A stretch of DNA of 64,000 nucleotides from Prorocentrum cordatum (Eukaryota; Sar; Dinophyceae; Prorocentrales; Prorocentraceae). Positions 10,926 through 20,814 of the stretch are shown piece after piece. Position 1 is the stretch's first letter, and each line of letters begins with the position of its first letter. The notes below the pieces were generated by a model, which was given only the letters and a program-made list of their open reading frames with translations, did not search any database and had not been told where the DNA came from. The stretch is from the NCBI GenBank assembly GCA_963575745.1, contig CAUYUJ010011159.1:140394-204393 (forward strand). The letters run 5' to 3'. The position numbers and the translations under genes were made by a program.

Positions 10926-11372
10926 ATGTCCCCCGTGTGCAAGGCCTTCAGCGTTGCCGCAGAGAGCGATTGGAACCGCATGGACGCGACCACTCGTGAC
11001 GAGCAAGAACGAAAAGGAATTGCGTTCATGCAGCTGCGTTGTGGCATTGCCCTGCATCACCTCGAGCACGGACGGGATTTTGTGCTGGGGCACCCCCTCT
11101 CGGCCAGCTCCTGGGGTCTTGAATGTATCGGAGTGACGGCGGCCTCGGAAGGTGTCGTGCCGCGCGTGCTTGACCAGTGCGAGCGCGGTCTTTCGGTGGC
11201 CCCGGGAACCGTGCCCAAGAAGCCCACTAGGCTGCTAGCGAGCTGTGCAGAAATTGTTGAGAAGTGTCGCAGGAGGCGCAGAGGGGGGCATGAGCATTCA
11301 CCGCTAGAGGGGAGCGGCAGGACGCACAAGTCGGAGATCTACCCTTCCAAGCTCGTGTCGGCGCTGGCCTGA
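10926..11372 (+). pseudogene. Conserved Copia pre-integrase block
   Basis: This 148-codon frame contains S-P-V-C-K-A-F-S, then R-D-F-V-L-G-H-P-x-x-A-S-S-W, V-L-D-Q-C-E-R-G-L, K-K-P-T-R-L-L and C-x6-H-x-H-S-P-L-E-G-S. I recall this motif order from Copia-like polyproteins of dinoflagellates. The final Cys/His group may bind zinc. Function is unknown. It is followed by the GAG-pre-integrase region. Confidence 0.6.
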
Positions 11373-11379
11373 GGCCGCG

Positions 11380-11896
11380 ATGCGGTGTCGAGAGCTAGGC
11401 GAGTCCGGCCCCTCCTTTCCGGTCCAGGGTGCAGCTGATGAGCTCGACGATGGCCCTGAACCGGACGGCGCTGGCGCTCGGGTTTGGGGCGAGGAGGCCG
11501 CGCGAGAGCCCGGGGGCCCAGGGGCCCAGACTGAAATAGATGAGGACATGAAGAAAGAGGTTGCCAAGCTGCACATCAATCTTGGCCACCCCTCTCTTGA
11601 TGATTTTACCTGAACCCTGAGGGTCGCCGGGGCGAGGTCCGAGGCGGTGTCTCGGGTGCTTCGCAGTTTACTCACGCGCGACCCCGCTGGAGGAGGCGAG
11701 CTCACTTGCCCAGAACGTACCGGCTTAATCGCCTCCTAGCGGTAGACCTCTTCTACATTGAGCTTCAGGACAAGAGCCTGCCCGTTTTGAATATGGTCGA
11801 CCACGGGGCCAGCTATCAGCAGTGCTGCATTCTCGAAGATGACGCGTCGGCCAGCGTCTGGAAGGCAGCATTCGGAAGGCACTGTGCCGCTACTGG
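11380..11896 (+). pseudogene. int: Integrase, first exon: GAG-pre-integrase and N-terminal catalytic core
   Basis: L-H-I-N-L-G-H-P-S at about 11567-11595 is the GAG-pre-integrase histidine motif. TGA 11611-11613 and a following frame change break the zinc-binding end. From 11706 the catalytic core resumes (R-L-L-A-V-D-L-F-Y, first catalytic Asp at 11745-11747; then N-M-V-D-H-G-A-S-Y-Q). Coding ends after ACT GG at 11896, immediately before GTTAATGGG. Joining it to 13172 gives T-G-A-F-G-L-P-E, the expected integrase continuation. Confidence 0.8.
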
Positions 11897-13171
11897 GTTA
11901 ATGGGAGGAAACGATTAAAACAGTTCTTGGGGCGGACGATTAAAACAATTGTTTCGCAGGCCCCCTCGCCCCCGCAATAGCGGGGGGGCAGGGCTGGCAG
12001 ACGGGGGGCTGACAATTCCGGGTTGCTTGGAAGGCCAGGGGGGGGGGCGCGGGGTGGCGATCCAGGGCGCGGGGGCCAGGGGGGTGGACGGGGTGATTCT
12101 TCAGGGCGAGCTCGTCCTCCCCCCCCGCCTCCGCCTCCGCCTCTTCCTCCTCCTCCTCCTCCTCCTCCTTGTCCTCCTCCTCCTCCTCCTCTTCCTCCTC
12201 CTCCTCCTCCTCCTCCCCCTCTCACCCTCGCCCTCCCCGCTCGGCGGGCAAGGGGGGCGGGCGCCCCGCGGGCGCCCCCCCTCGAATTGCGCAACGGTGC
12301 GCGCGGAGGAGAATTCTGGCGGAGAAAGGCAAAGCAGGCGGACCGTCTGTGGCGACGAACGTGCCACGTCGTGCTCTGCCATGCTACGCGTTGATCTTGA
12401 GCGCCACACTATGCAACGTCATGTTCGGGGCCGCTGTGCGATGCCATGCTTTGCGTTGCAAAGATTTGCGATGCAATTCTGCACTGCGCCACGCCGCGCC
12501 ACGCTGTGACATACTACGCTCTGCGGTGCTCTTCAACGCCCTGCCAAGCCGTGCTCTCGGGATCATTGCCCTGCTCGACATCCAACTGCGCGAGTGGAGA
12601 GGGGATCTACGCCATGGTAAGGGATGGGGGAGAGGGGTAGGCTGTCATATATGACGCGAGCGCACCTTGCTTGTCCCCCCCCCTCCTCCTTCCCCCCCCC
12701 CCCTCCTCCTCCTCATCATCCCCCGCCTCCCAATCGCAGCGGCCGTCCGCAAGGCCGCTCGGCGGCCGTCCGCAAGGGCGAGGGCGGTCAAGCGCTTCTT
12801 CCTCTCCCCACCCCCCACCCCCCTAATTGCCCCGCCCCCCTCCGCCCCCCCCCCCCCCCCGCGCCCCCCCCCCCGGCGAGCGAAGAGAACGAACAGAAAA
12901 TCAGCCCCCCCGAAGGGGCAAAAGCAAACGCGGGGGGGGGGGCGGGCGATGTTTATTTATTTATATATATATGTTTCCGGCGGCTGAATTCTAGTAGCCC
13001 GCCCCGCTCAATCATTTGTGTGTGTGCGTGTGTGTATGCGTGTGTGTGTGTGCGTGTGTGTTTTATATATATAACATAGTTTATATATATATATGAGTAT
13101 ACATATATGTATACATATATATACATAAGTATTAGTATTCTCTTATATATATAATCGTTTCCTCCCATTAG
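11897..13171 (+). other. Transposon-like intron (introner candidate) inside the Copia integrase
   Basis: The 1275-bp segment begins GT (11897-11898) and ends AG (13170-13171). Removing it restores the integrase frame and sequence exactly. Just inside the boundaries lie perfect 19-bp terminal inverted repeats, TAATGGGAGGAAACGATTA at 11899-11917 and its reverse complement at 13152-13170. The flanks are consistent with a 2-bp GG target duplication (ACTGGG / GGGCTTT; spliced ACTGGGGCTTT). The interior is noncoding: a partial internal repeat of ACGATTAAAACA (11911, 11937), a (CCT)n run 12118-12225, a degenerate GCCATGCTTTGC-like repeat 12360-12560, poly-C/poly-G runs, and (GT)n and (TA)n near 13015-13155. 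No transposase is encoded, so it would be non-autonomous. Splicing is inferred, not shown. Confidence 0.85.
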
Positions 13172-13711
13172 GGCTTTCGGCCTGCCCGAGATGATATTAT
13201 CCGACGGCGGCGCCGAGTTCGAGGGGGGCTTCTCCAGGGGCTGCGAGCGCAGCGGGATGCATCTCCAAGTCGCCCCCGCAGACCCCCTTCATTATAATGG
13301 AAAATGCGAGCGACACGGGGGCATCGTCAATCTCGCGATGTCGAGGGCTTCTCTTTCAGCTGCCCCGACTAGCCTCGACGAGGTCGACTTGCCTCTGCGC
13401 GAGGTTGTCTCGGGCGAGAACCGCGCGCATCACCGCGGGGCGGTCAGTTCCAGCCAGCTGGCTTTCGGAGAGAATCCGATAATACCTAGGCGCATGATGA
13501 CCGACGATGCCGCGGGCGAGATTGCAGTCGACGACCTTAGGCAGAGCTCGATCGATCAGGAGGATACAGCTGCTGCTGCTTTCGCTCGTGCTCATAAGCT
13601 TAGGTGTGAGGCCCAACGGGCTCTGGCTGCTCGCGATGCCCGTGACAGACTGGCGGAGGCCTCCCGGGCGCGTCAGCACGTCGATCGGTTTTCCATCCAG
13701 GCGACTGGGTC
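13172..13711 (+). pseudogene. int: Integrase, second exon: C-terminal catalytic core
   Basis: Starting with the last base of a Gly codon, the frame reads A-F-G-L-P-E-M-I-L-S-D-G-G-A-E-F. The second catalytic Asp is at 13203-13205. N-G-K-C-E-R-H-G-G supplies the catalytic Glu at 13308-13310, 35 residues after that Asp, as in D,D-35-E integrases. Near 13700 the frame breaks: G-D-W-V-Y-V-W-R, a C-terminal integrase motif, continues one base out of frame. Integrase would insert element cDNA into the host DNA. Confidence 0.8.
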
Positions 13712-14690
13712 TACGTTTGGCGCGGCGCTCCTCCTCCCGAGGCGCGGGGCTTTCCAGAGACTTCCGGAGCTCCGGAGCCAGGCTCGGGAACTACGGCGGA
13801 GATGCTGGAGGCTCGGTCGAGGACCCTTGGCGGACCTCGGGGCTCAGTCGAGCAGGGGGGGGGGGCTCTCCGGCCAGCTCGATCGGGCCCGCCGTGGCTC
13901 CAGCGGCTCGGCGAGAGATTCCGGAAGTGCCTGAATCTTCTGCGGTGGCCGCGGGCCCCCCCCCTCGCGCCATCGACGCCTGAAGCGGTGAGTATTGAGG
14001 GCCCGGAAGGTGAGAGGGAAGGAGTTTTTGAGCGCCATCCTCGGGGGCCCGGGGGCGAGATCCCACCCGAGGTGGCCCCTCCCACGTCGCGGCGGCGAGA
14101 GACTTCGCAGCCGCCAGCGAGGGAGAGGCCCCAGCCGAGCGGGGCCCAGCCATCGACCAGGCATCTGACGAGGACCGAGGATGTCAGTAGGGTCGACGTT
14201 GCCCGTGTGATTGCCGAGCGCGAGGGCGCGAGGCCGCCGGGATCGGTCGTCGCGGAGGCCGGATCCAGCCCGGCCGTCGCCGACCGAGATAGGGGTTCTG
14301 CTGCCGAGGCAGCCTCGAGCAGCGGAGAAGCGCGGACAAGGGGCCGCTCTCCGGCTGCTCTGCCTGCGCCCCAGACGCCCGGGAACATTCCCGCAGGCGC
14401 CAGGCCGACGATGGTCAGAGATGCCGCGTCCGGAAAAATAATGCGGGCATTATTTGAGCATGGGGGCTCCTGGGGGAAGGGGGGCCTCGAGCGGGACAGG
14501 GCGCTCTGCGAGGAGCTCGCGGCCCGGGGCGTTGACCGCGACGCCCTGTTCAGTCTCCAGCGCGGAGACGAGCGGGCCAACATTTTCCTTGATTTGGGGG
14601 ATTTTTTTGCGGGATGGCTAGCGCGGCCTCCCAGAGCGCCCCTCGGCGAGGGGCGGAGGTGCAGCTGAAGAACCTTTCCTCGGATGAGAA
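13712..14690 (+). pseudogene. Copia linker between integrase and reverse transcriptase
   Basis: This proline/arginine/serine-rich region is open in one frame for nearly 290 codons (13802-14668), with no recognised domain. By position it is the usual variable spacer between integrase and reverse transcriptase in Copia elements. It follows the G-D-W-V-Y-V-W-R motif and precedes R-L-V-R-R-R ... V-R-G-W. Confidence 0.45.
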
Positions 14691-15528
14691 AAAGCTGTCT
14701 GAGGCTTCTGATGCGAAGGAATGGGCCGCCATGACGGCCTCGGGGGCGGCCCGAGTCCTGACGGTTGAAGAGTCGCGCCTGGTCCGGCGGCGTCGCCCCG
14801 ACAGAATTCTTTTTGTTCGAGGATGGCGAGACGTTTTCAACCCGGCGAGGGGGCGGGGGCCGCCCTGGTGGCCAAGAGCAGGTAGTGCGCCCATGGCCAT
14901 CAGGATCCGGACGGCGAAACATTGCAAGTGCATGCCCCGACGCCACAGTCGGTGAGCATAATGCTATGTCTCCAGCTGGTGGCTTCGATGGGATGGGCCC
15001 TGGGGATCGCGGATGCCAAGAACGCGTTCTGCCAAAGCAATCGGCTGCAACGGCCCCGGGGAGCCATTTTCGTGGAGACCTGCGCGGGCCTGAGTTTGTC
15101 CAGGGAACAGCTCATCGAGCTGGCGGCGCCCGTTTACGGACTGAACGATGCCCCGTTGCTGTGGCACAGAACGCTCACCGATTTCTTGTCTGATTTGAAT
15201 TTCAAGCGATCGTTTTTCGAGCCATGCCTGCGGCTGCAGCGCTCCGAGAGCGGCCGACTGCAGTCTCTGATTTTGATAGAGGTCGACGACCTCATTGTGG
15301 CCGGCGATTCTAAGGTGCTTCCAGATGTGAAGAGGCGTCTCACGGAGAGATTCGGGTTCGGTAAGTGGGAGGCAGGCAAGGCTGATTACGCAGGCAGGCA
15401 GGTGCGACAGGTGGCGGGGGGGAAAATCTTGGTCGACCAGGAGAAGTACGTTCGCGAGAGGCTGTGTCCCATAGCCCATAGCCCTGGACAAGCAGCGCCG
15501 AGCTCAGACTCAAGATCATTCTGCGGGA
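14691..15528 (+). pseudogene. pol: Copia reverse transcriptase (RVT_2), 3'-truncated
   Basis: The start of the domain (E-S-R-L-V-R-R-R ... F-V-R-G-W-R) is in one frame. From about 14922 the main part reads A-P-T-P-Q-S, G-I-A-D-A-K-N-A-F-C-Q, V-Y-G-L-N-D-A-P-L-L-W-H and I-E-V-D-D-L-I-V-A-G. The V-D-D codons at 15282-15290 are the catalytic aspartates. It synthesises element cDNA. The fingers, palm and part of the thumb are present; RNase H is absent. Similarity ends at the junction with the repeat at about 15529. A further frame change near 15470 is likely. Confidence 0.85.
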
Positions 15529-16196
15529 GTCTAGATCATAGGGTCATAGATCCATAGGGGTTCGGGGATGTGTGTGTCTGTATTCTGTTGGGTGCCACTT
15601 GGGTTTTGCTTGATATCCATTGGATTTTGATAGATTGCATGTGGGCTTTGATGGGGATGGCGATGTGAACGGTGGTACCGATGGCGAAGGCGACGACGAT
15701 GATGGTGATGATGCAGGTGGGAGCTGGTGAAGTTGATGACGTTGATGATGGGATGTGGCGATGGTGAGGATCATGATGGTGATGGCAATAAATTCGATGA
15801 TGACGATGAAGATGGTGAAAATCAGGATGGTGGCGGTGCCGATTGTGATGGCGACGATGATAATGATGATGGTGATGATGATGATGTGATGATGGTGTGT
15901 TTTTGTTTTCGCAGGCGAGTACTGAATCAGCACAGGTCCATGCCCCAAACTTGGCAGGAGGCACTGTGCCACTCTGCCACCCCAAATGTCTAGATCATAA
16001 GGTTATTGATCCATAGAGTTTCGGGAATGTGTGTGTCTGTATTTTGTTGGGCACCACTTGGGTGTTGATTGATATCCATTGGATGTTGATAGATTGCATG
16101 TGGGCTTTGATGGGGATGATGATGTGGACGGTGGCACCGATGGGAAGTTGATGACGTTGATGATGGGATGTGGCGATGGTGAGGATCATGATGGTG

Positions 16197-16216
16197 ATGG
16201 CAATCGGTTCGATGAT
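16197..16216. repeat. Target-site duplication, left copy
   Basis: ATGGCAATCGGTTCGATGAT matches 16817-16836 at 19 of 20 positions. It is part of the GAT-rich repeat and is contiguous in unit A. Confidence 0.85.
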
Positions 16217-16331
16217 TCTTGCCCACCGAGATGGGGTCCTACGGGCGCCTCGGATACAGGCGGCGACGAGCGAGCCTAGTTCGATTCCGAGCTACGGGAT
16301 ATTGAACCAGGCTTGCGATTCCTGAGACCAC

Positions 16332-16729
16332 TCAGCCGTGCGCTTCCAGACGCCCGTTTGGGCGTCGAGGGAAAATTTTAAACATTGGCGTAATAAAAAT
16401 CTTACGCCCGCGGTAATCGAAACCCTCATAGGTACAAGGGGTTCCACCACCATCACCTCCAGTCTCGAACAGGAACGACGACTTCAAGATGATGTTGTTC
16501 TTGTCGGGGCGAAGACCAGCACGGCTGTCGAACTATATATTCTGAAAGTACCATCCCCGAAATTCCACGACCCGTGCCAACGCGTGATATTGCTGCCACA
16601 CTGCCACTGTACAAGACCAGTTTGTCCATCCAGGTATAGGACCCCCTTCTGAAATGCGTGTGTGACGTCCTCGTTGAAGTGCTGGTAAGCCGTCACTGTC
16701 CTTGGAGGAGTTACTGGAGCCAACGCCAT
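16332..16729 (-). pseudogene. Unknown ~130-residue protein in the retrogene, one frameshift
   Basis: The first ATG after the leader is at 16729-16727. An open frame of 81 codons runs to a stop at 16484. A one-base loss near 16535-16545 seems likely, because the neighbouring frame continues with P-D-K-N-N-I-I-L-K-S-S-F-L-F-E-T-G to a TGA at 16334-16332. The two parts together would be about 132 residues. Features include Y-L-D-G-Q-T-G-L-V-Q-W-Q-C-G and W-H-G-S-W-N-F-G-D-G-T-F, which look like a compact beta-rich fold. I do not recognise the family. No signal peptide or membrane segment is visible. Confidence 0.55.
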
Positions 16730-16795
16730 GGAACGCGTTGTAGCGGTTGGCAGGGCACTGTCACGATTGAAGGGTGTTCGGTCCCCAAATGGCGT

Positions 16796-16816
16796 CTTGA
16801 GCCAAATTGGCCACGG
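16796..16816 (-). other. DinoSL relic (19/21 match)
   Basis: Read on the minus strand, the sequence runs CCGTGGCCAATTTGG then CTCAAG. It differs from the 21 invariant bases of the dinoflagellate spliced leader at two positions (A to G at 5, T to A at 10). Its outer end coincides with the target duplication. The leader is added to mRNA by trans-splicing, so its presence in genomic DNA next to a gene indicates an mRNA origin. Confidence 0.85.
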
Positions 16817-16836
16817 ATGGCAATAGGTTCGATGAT
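16817..16836. repeat. Target-site duplication, right copy
   Basis: ATGGCAATAGGTTCGATGAT differs from 16197-16216 at one base. The GAT-rich repeat then continues as in unit A. Confidence 0.85.
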
Positions 16837-16997
16837 GACGATGAAGATGGTGAAAATCAGGATGGTGGCGGTACCGATTGTGATGACGACGATGGTGATG
16901 ATGATGATGATGATGATGATGCTGATGATGATGATGATGATGTGCTTTTGTTTTCGCAGGCGAGTACTGAGTCAGTGCAGGTCCATGCCCCAAACCT

Positions 16998-17110
16998 GGC
17001 AGGAGGCACTGTGCCACTCTGCCACCCCAAATATATACAGCAACCCGCATCAACCTGGACGGCAGAGGAGGCACTGCGCCACTCTGCCACCCAAATGTCT
17101 GCATCAGCCT
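16998..17110. repeat. ~65-bp repeat of the GGAGGCACTG-GCCACTCTGCCACC segment
   Basis: Copies lie at about 17002 and 17067, with an incomplete third start (CAGCCTGGACGGCAG) at about 17104. The same segment ends unit A of the upstream tandem repeat (about 15957). Confidence 0.65.
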
Positions 17111-20100
17111 GGACGGCAGCACGTTCTGTTATCATGTAGCCACCTGCGCGCCCACGCCTCGTCTCTTTCTGGCGTCTGTGTGAGCACTCGAAACAGCGGC
17201 GATCGATTTGCCCATTTGTTTGCGGCGGTATCCCAGACGCGCGCCTTCCAGGACGGTGCGTCGCGTAAACCAGGGCTGGCGTGAAGTTGGAATTGGCCGT
17301 TCCATTAGCCGCATTGCGCACACCCAGTGTAAACCAAGCCTGGGATAACAGGTGGCCCATGACCATGGATTCCTGCTGGCGGCGCGGGGGCTGCCGCTGG
17401 CGGCGGTAGCGGAAGCTCGGGCGCTGGCGGCGCCGGCGCAGCGCCTGGCACTGGTGGCGCTGGCGCTGGCGCGGGCGCTGGAGGTGCTGGCGCGGCGCCT
17501 GCTGGCGCTGCCCCTGGCGGTGGCGGTGGCGGCGGTGGTGGTGGCGGTGGAGGCGGCGGCTCCTCAGGAGGGTGGCCTGCCATGGGCCCAGGCTTGGCCT
17601 TCGCCTTGGCCTTTGTCTTCGCTTTCTTTTTCTTTGGGCCTGCAGTGTCCAAGCCAGCGAGTTTCCGTTTCTGGTGCAATTTGTATTCGGCGCATCGCTG
17701 CCGAATCTGCCTTTCCTTGATGGCCTTCCCGACCTCTGGGAAGTCGTTCTTGTCTTCAGCGTCGAGGTCCTCGAACACTATCTCGACCATCGCGTCATCG
17801 AGCGCTGAGGTGCAACCTACGTCGGACGTAAAGGACGTGTAGATCACATCACCCGCGACGTTGGCAGGGTCGTCGGGGTCCAGCGACTTCCCAATGATGT
17901 TACAAGCGTCCTTCGGAGTCGTCGCCCCTTCGGGAACGTCAACATCGCTGTTAAAGCGAGCGCACTGCAAGAGGTCCTGGAAGTTCAGCGTGTTAGCATA
18001 TGTCGTCAGCGCGTGCCTCATGAGAAAAGCTGGTTCTGCGATCTGTTTCATGACCACTCCAGCGCCGGCCTGCACGAATGCCACTGTGGGGACGACCTTC
18101 CAGTCGGATGGGTCCGTGACATGGAGCCACGCAACGGGATCCTCAGGGCGATGCACAAATATTGCCGCAGCTGCACCGACTAATGCGCCCTGCCCCATCA
18201 GAAGCATTGCCCGAACACCCTGGGCCGCAGAGGCGAACCCTGGTAACCAGAAAACCGAAACAACAAACAAACACTTAAAGCCTGAGGAGGGCGCAGCAGT
18301 CAACGAACAACGACAGCGCAATATTTGCGAGACCCTGGTCCTTGGTAAGTGTGAAATACGTGATGTCGTCAACGGCGTCACGGCGCAGCTGCCAGCCCAA
18401 GAAGGCCCACGTGTGGTGGCCAAGGGACAACCAAAAACTGTCTCCGTACTGGGCGACTTGCAGAGCTGGCACGAGCCTCGTGCAACGGGCCGCGCCCGAG
18501 CTAGCAGGGTTGCCAACGCGCCGACGCCGAGTATATTCGTGTAGCCACGCCCATGCCGCTGCAGCTTTGTTCGCCCACTCCTCGTTCAAAGTAGGCCATG
18601 ATTTTTTCCCCAGAATATTGGACCAGCTCGTTGGTAGCTTGTGCCTGCAGCTCCTGTATTTAGATGCCATTGCCTTTGGTTTCAGCACCTTGAAATGGTT
18701 GATGAAATCCTGCTTGCTCACATGTGGTCTGTGAGGCACACCGCGCGCATCGAAAGCTCCACTCGTGTTGACTAGATATTGAAGCCTGTTGTGCTGAATT
18801 TTTTAATTGGAATCCGCCCGAGTATCAAGCCGCAACGTGCCATGGGTGTCTTCGCAGCTTTTGTTGCCCGCAATTGTCCAAATCATACCTTTCAGTAAAT
18901 GCCTTCCAGCGAACGACCTACGGTTATATTTATCACGGCAAAAGAACTCAAACAGCGCCCTGATTGGCTTAGACTTTGCAACCAAGACCATGTCGTCCCA
19001 CAGCGCCTGTGCTGCGGCATTCGCGTGCCGAACATTCTAAAACCACAAGGTTGTGATGCTCCGTCCTCATCGTCGCGCAGGATCCGTCAGCAATGCGCGC
19101 GGAGGGCGACGCCACGGCTGCATAGCTATCAGGGGGCAGGCTGTGCTTGGTCATGGTCCACATCCGATTCTGAACAATGTGCAGCGTCAACGATAATGCC
19201 TTCTTGGCCTCCTCGCTCCCCCCTGGGTGCATGCCCATGAACTTCAAGTTGTCGCTGCCGTGAAGAGCATTGTAGACTGTGTTCCACACGTGGTCCTGGA
19301 ACTGCCACCCTCCATTGGCCAAGCCCATGAGGTAGTTGAACGCATGGCTCGGCGTTTTGATCTTTGCTACCTGCTCAGTATACCAATCCCAACATGGATT
19401 CTCAGCCACCTTTCGGAACAGGACGCGCAGCGCCCACAGCCACGCGCGCGCGCCCAATGCATTAGCACATGTTGTGGTTGCGGCATGTCGAACATATTGA
19501 TCACAAGCCTACTTGTCAATCTGAAAGGCCCGCCACAACCACCCCATTTGCGTTTGAGATTTGGGCGCGCCTGCATGGCTTCGGGAACAGCGCGCCCATG
19601 ACCTTGCCTTCATGATTTTTACGTTCGCGTGCATCGATGCCGTCATGAGTTGGTATGCTAAACGTAAGCCGCCTCCTGCTTTCAACAGTTTCACAAGTTG
19701 CGCCGAAGGATTCCTGCCAGCAAAACCATAGATTGAGTCGGGGTCGACGTCGTCCAGCTGTGACTCCAGCACCATCTTGGTGGCCCAGAACTCAGGGATT
19801 TGCTCGTGCGCTGCCTTGTTCCATGCGAACCAGTTGGCCTGCTTTGGCTGGCTCATCTTGTTCTTGAAAGACTCCATTTGCAATACGTTGTCGAATATGG
19901 CTTGGGTCTCTGCAATACTGTCACATGGCATGTTCCCATATTTGGCAATGTGGTGCAAGTACTTCCTGAACACTGGAGAATCGATATCAGAAGTTTGAGA
20001 AAATATGTCCAGCAGTCTTTTCTTTTTTTCGTGAAATTTGCTCCGCTATTGAAAGGCCTATTGTCCATGCCGTACAGGTACGCTGACCACATCTTGCACA

Positions 20101-20729
20101 CCATAAAAAGAGAATCCATACACTGCTTCTCTGCATTCTTCAAGTCCCTGATGACCCTGTGGATCTTGTCGAACCTGGCGTGGATCATCTTGCCCTGGTG
20201 GAAAATAGAAAGCGCTGCCCCTGTTGCCCCGATCGACCCCTGGTCAAGCATCAGCGTCAAAAGCGTGGCCTTCGCACAATCGGCGGGTAAAATTGCAAGC
20301 CGTTCTCCAGACATCCTGCCCACCACGTACGCAGTACCCGTTCCGCTCGCCACGTCTGGAACAACCATGCGAGACTCGGTCTGGTCGGTCGGCCTCACAT
20401 TCGCAGCGCCAGGCAAGTCGAGCTCGTCAAGCGTGCGCCCTGAAAGCAGGCAAAGCTGACGCGGCGTCCCCTGCAACTGCCTGTAGGCGGCCACGCGCTC
20501 AAGCTTGCTCCTCGCAGCTATGGTTGCGATGGTATCGCCCATTGATGCGCCGTCCTGCGTGAGCTCCTTCCCTGACAAGAGGTGCTGCCATGGCGGAAAC
20601 GCGCCAGTGTCCTCAAGGGCGCCGCCCAGAAACTCATTAACTCACCCTCTCCCTCCCCCCCTCCATACGAAGCCCAGAAAACCATGAGTCAAAATGCGAA
20701 CCCGACCATCACCAGATCCTGAGAAGGCG

Positions 20730-20734
20730 ATATA

Positions 20735-20765
<31 letters not shown>

Positions 20766-20805
20766 GAATAATAATAATAATAGTAGTAATCATAGTAGTA
20801 ATAAT
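20730..20805. repeat. (TA)n and (AAT)n microsatellite
   Basis: About 11 TA dinucleotides are followed by AATAAT/AGTAGT triplets. The tract lies inside the candidate intron. Confidence 0.85.
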
Positions 20806-20814
20806 AAGGGCAAT

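Larger units (their letters stand above)
6627..15528 (+). mobile_element. Decayed Copia (Ty1/Copia-order) retroelement, truncated at its 3' end
   Basis: The domain order is Gag, zinc knuckle, protease-like, pre-integrase, integrase, reverse transcriptase, which is the Copia order (integrase before reverse transcriptase). The pieces lie in several frames and are separated by single-base shifts and TGA stops (for example 10815-10817 and 11611-11613), so the copy is dead. The integrase is split by an intron-like insertion at 11897-13171. RNase H is missing: coding similarity stops at about 15528, exactly where a different ~460-bp tandem repeat begins. I see no convincing LTRs. The 5' boundary is set at the Gag ATG and may lie further upstream. 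Confidence 0.85.
16217..16816 (-). mobile_element. Retroposed trans-spliced mRNA (retrogene) inserted in the 460-bp repeat
   Basis: The 600-bp insertion is absent from unit A of the surrounding repeat. It is flanked by a 20-bp duplication of the target and carries a DinoSL relic at its minus-strand 5' end, exactly abutting the duplication. These are hallmarks of reverse transcription and reinsertion of a mature trans-spliced mRNA. No poly(A) run remains at the 16217 end. The coding content is described separately. Confidence 0.85.
15529..17030. repeat. ~460-bp tandem repeat, two units, second one split by a retrogene
   Basis: Unit A is 15529-15988. Unit B is 15989-16216 and resumes at 16817-17030. 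Both begin TCTAGATCATA, carry GATATCCATTGGAT and a long GAT-rich tract, and end CTTTTGTTTTCGCAG then GCGAGTACTGA and GGAGGCACTGTGCCACTCTGCCACCCC. The CTTTTGTTTTCGCAG segment resembles a splice acceptor. Unit A has about 40 bp more in the GAT region. Unit B is interrupted by the insertion at 16217-16816. Confidence 0.85.

Noticed and set aside
17189-17204. GAAACAGCGGCGATCG as a target duplication matching GAACACGGCGATGG at about 23228
   Set aside because: It needs two gaps and several mismatches; too weak to define the 3' end of the long retrogene.
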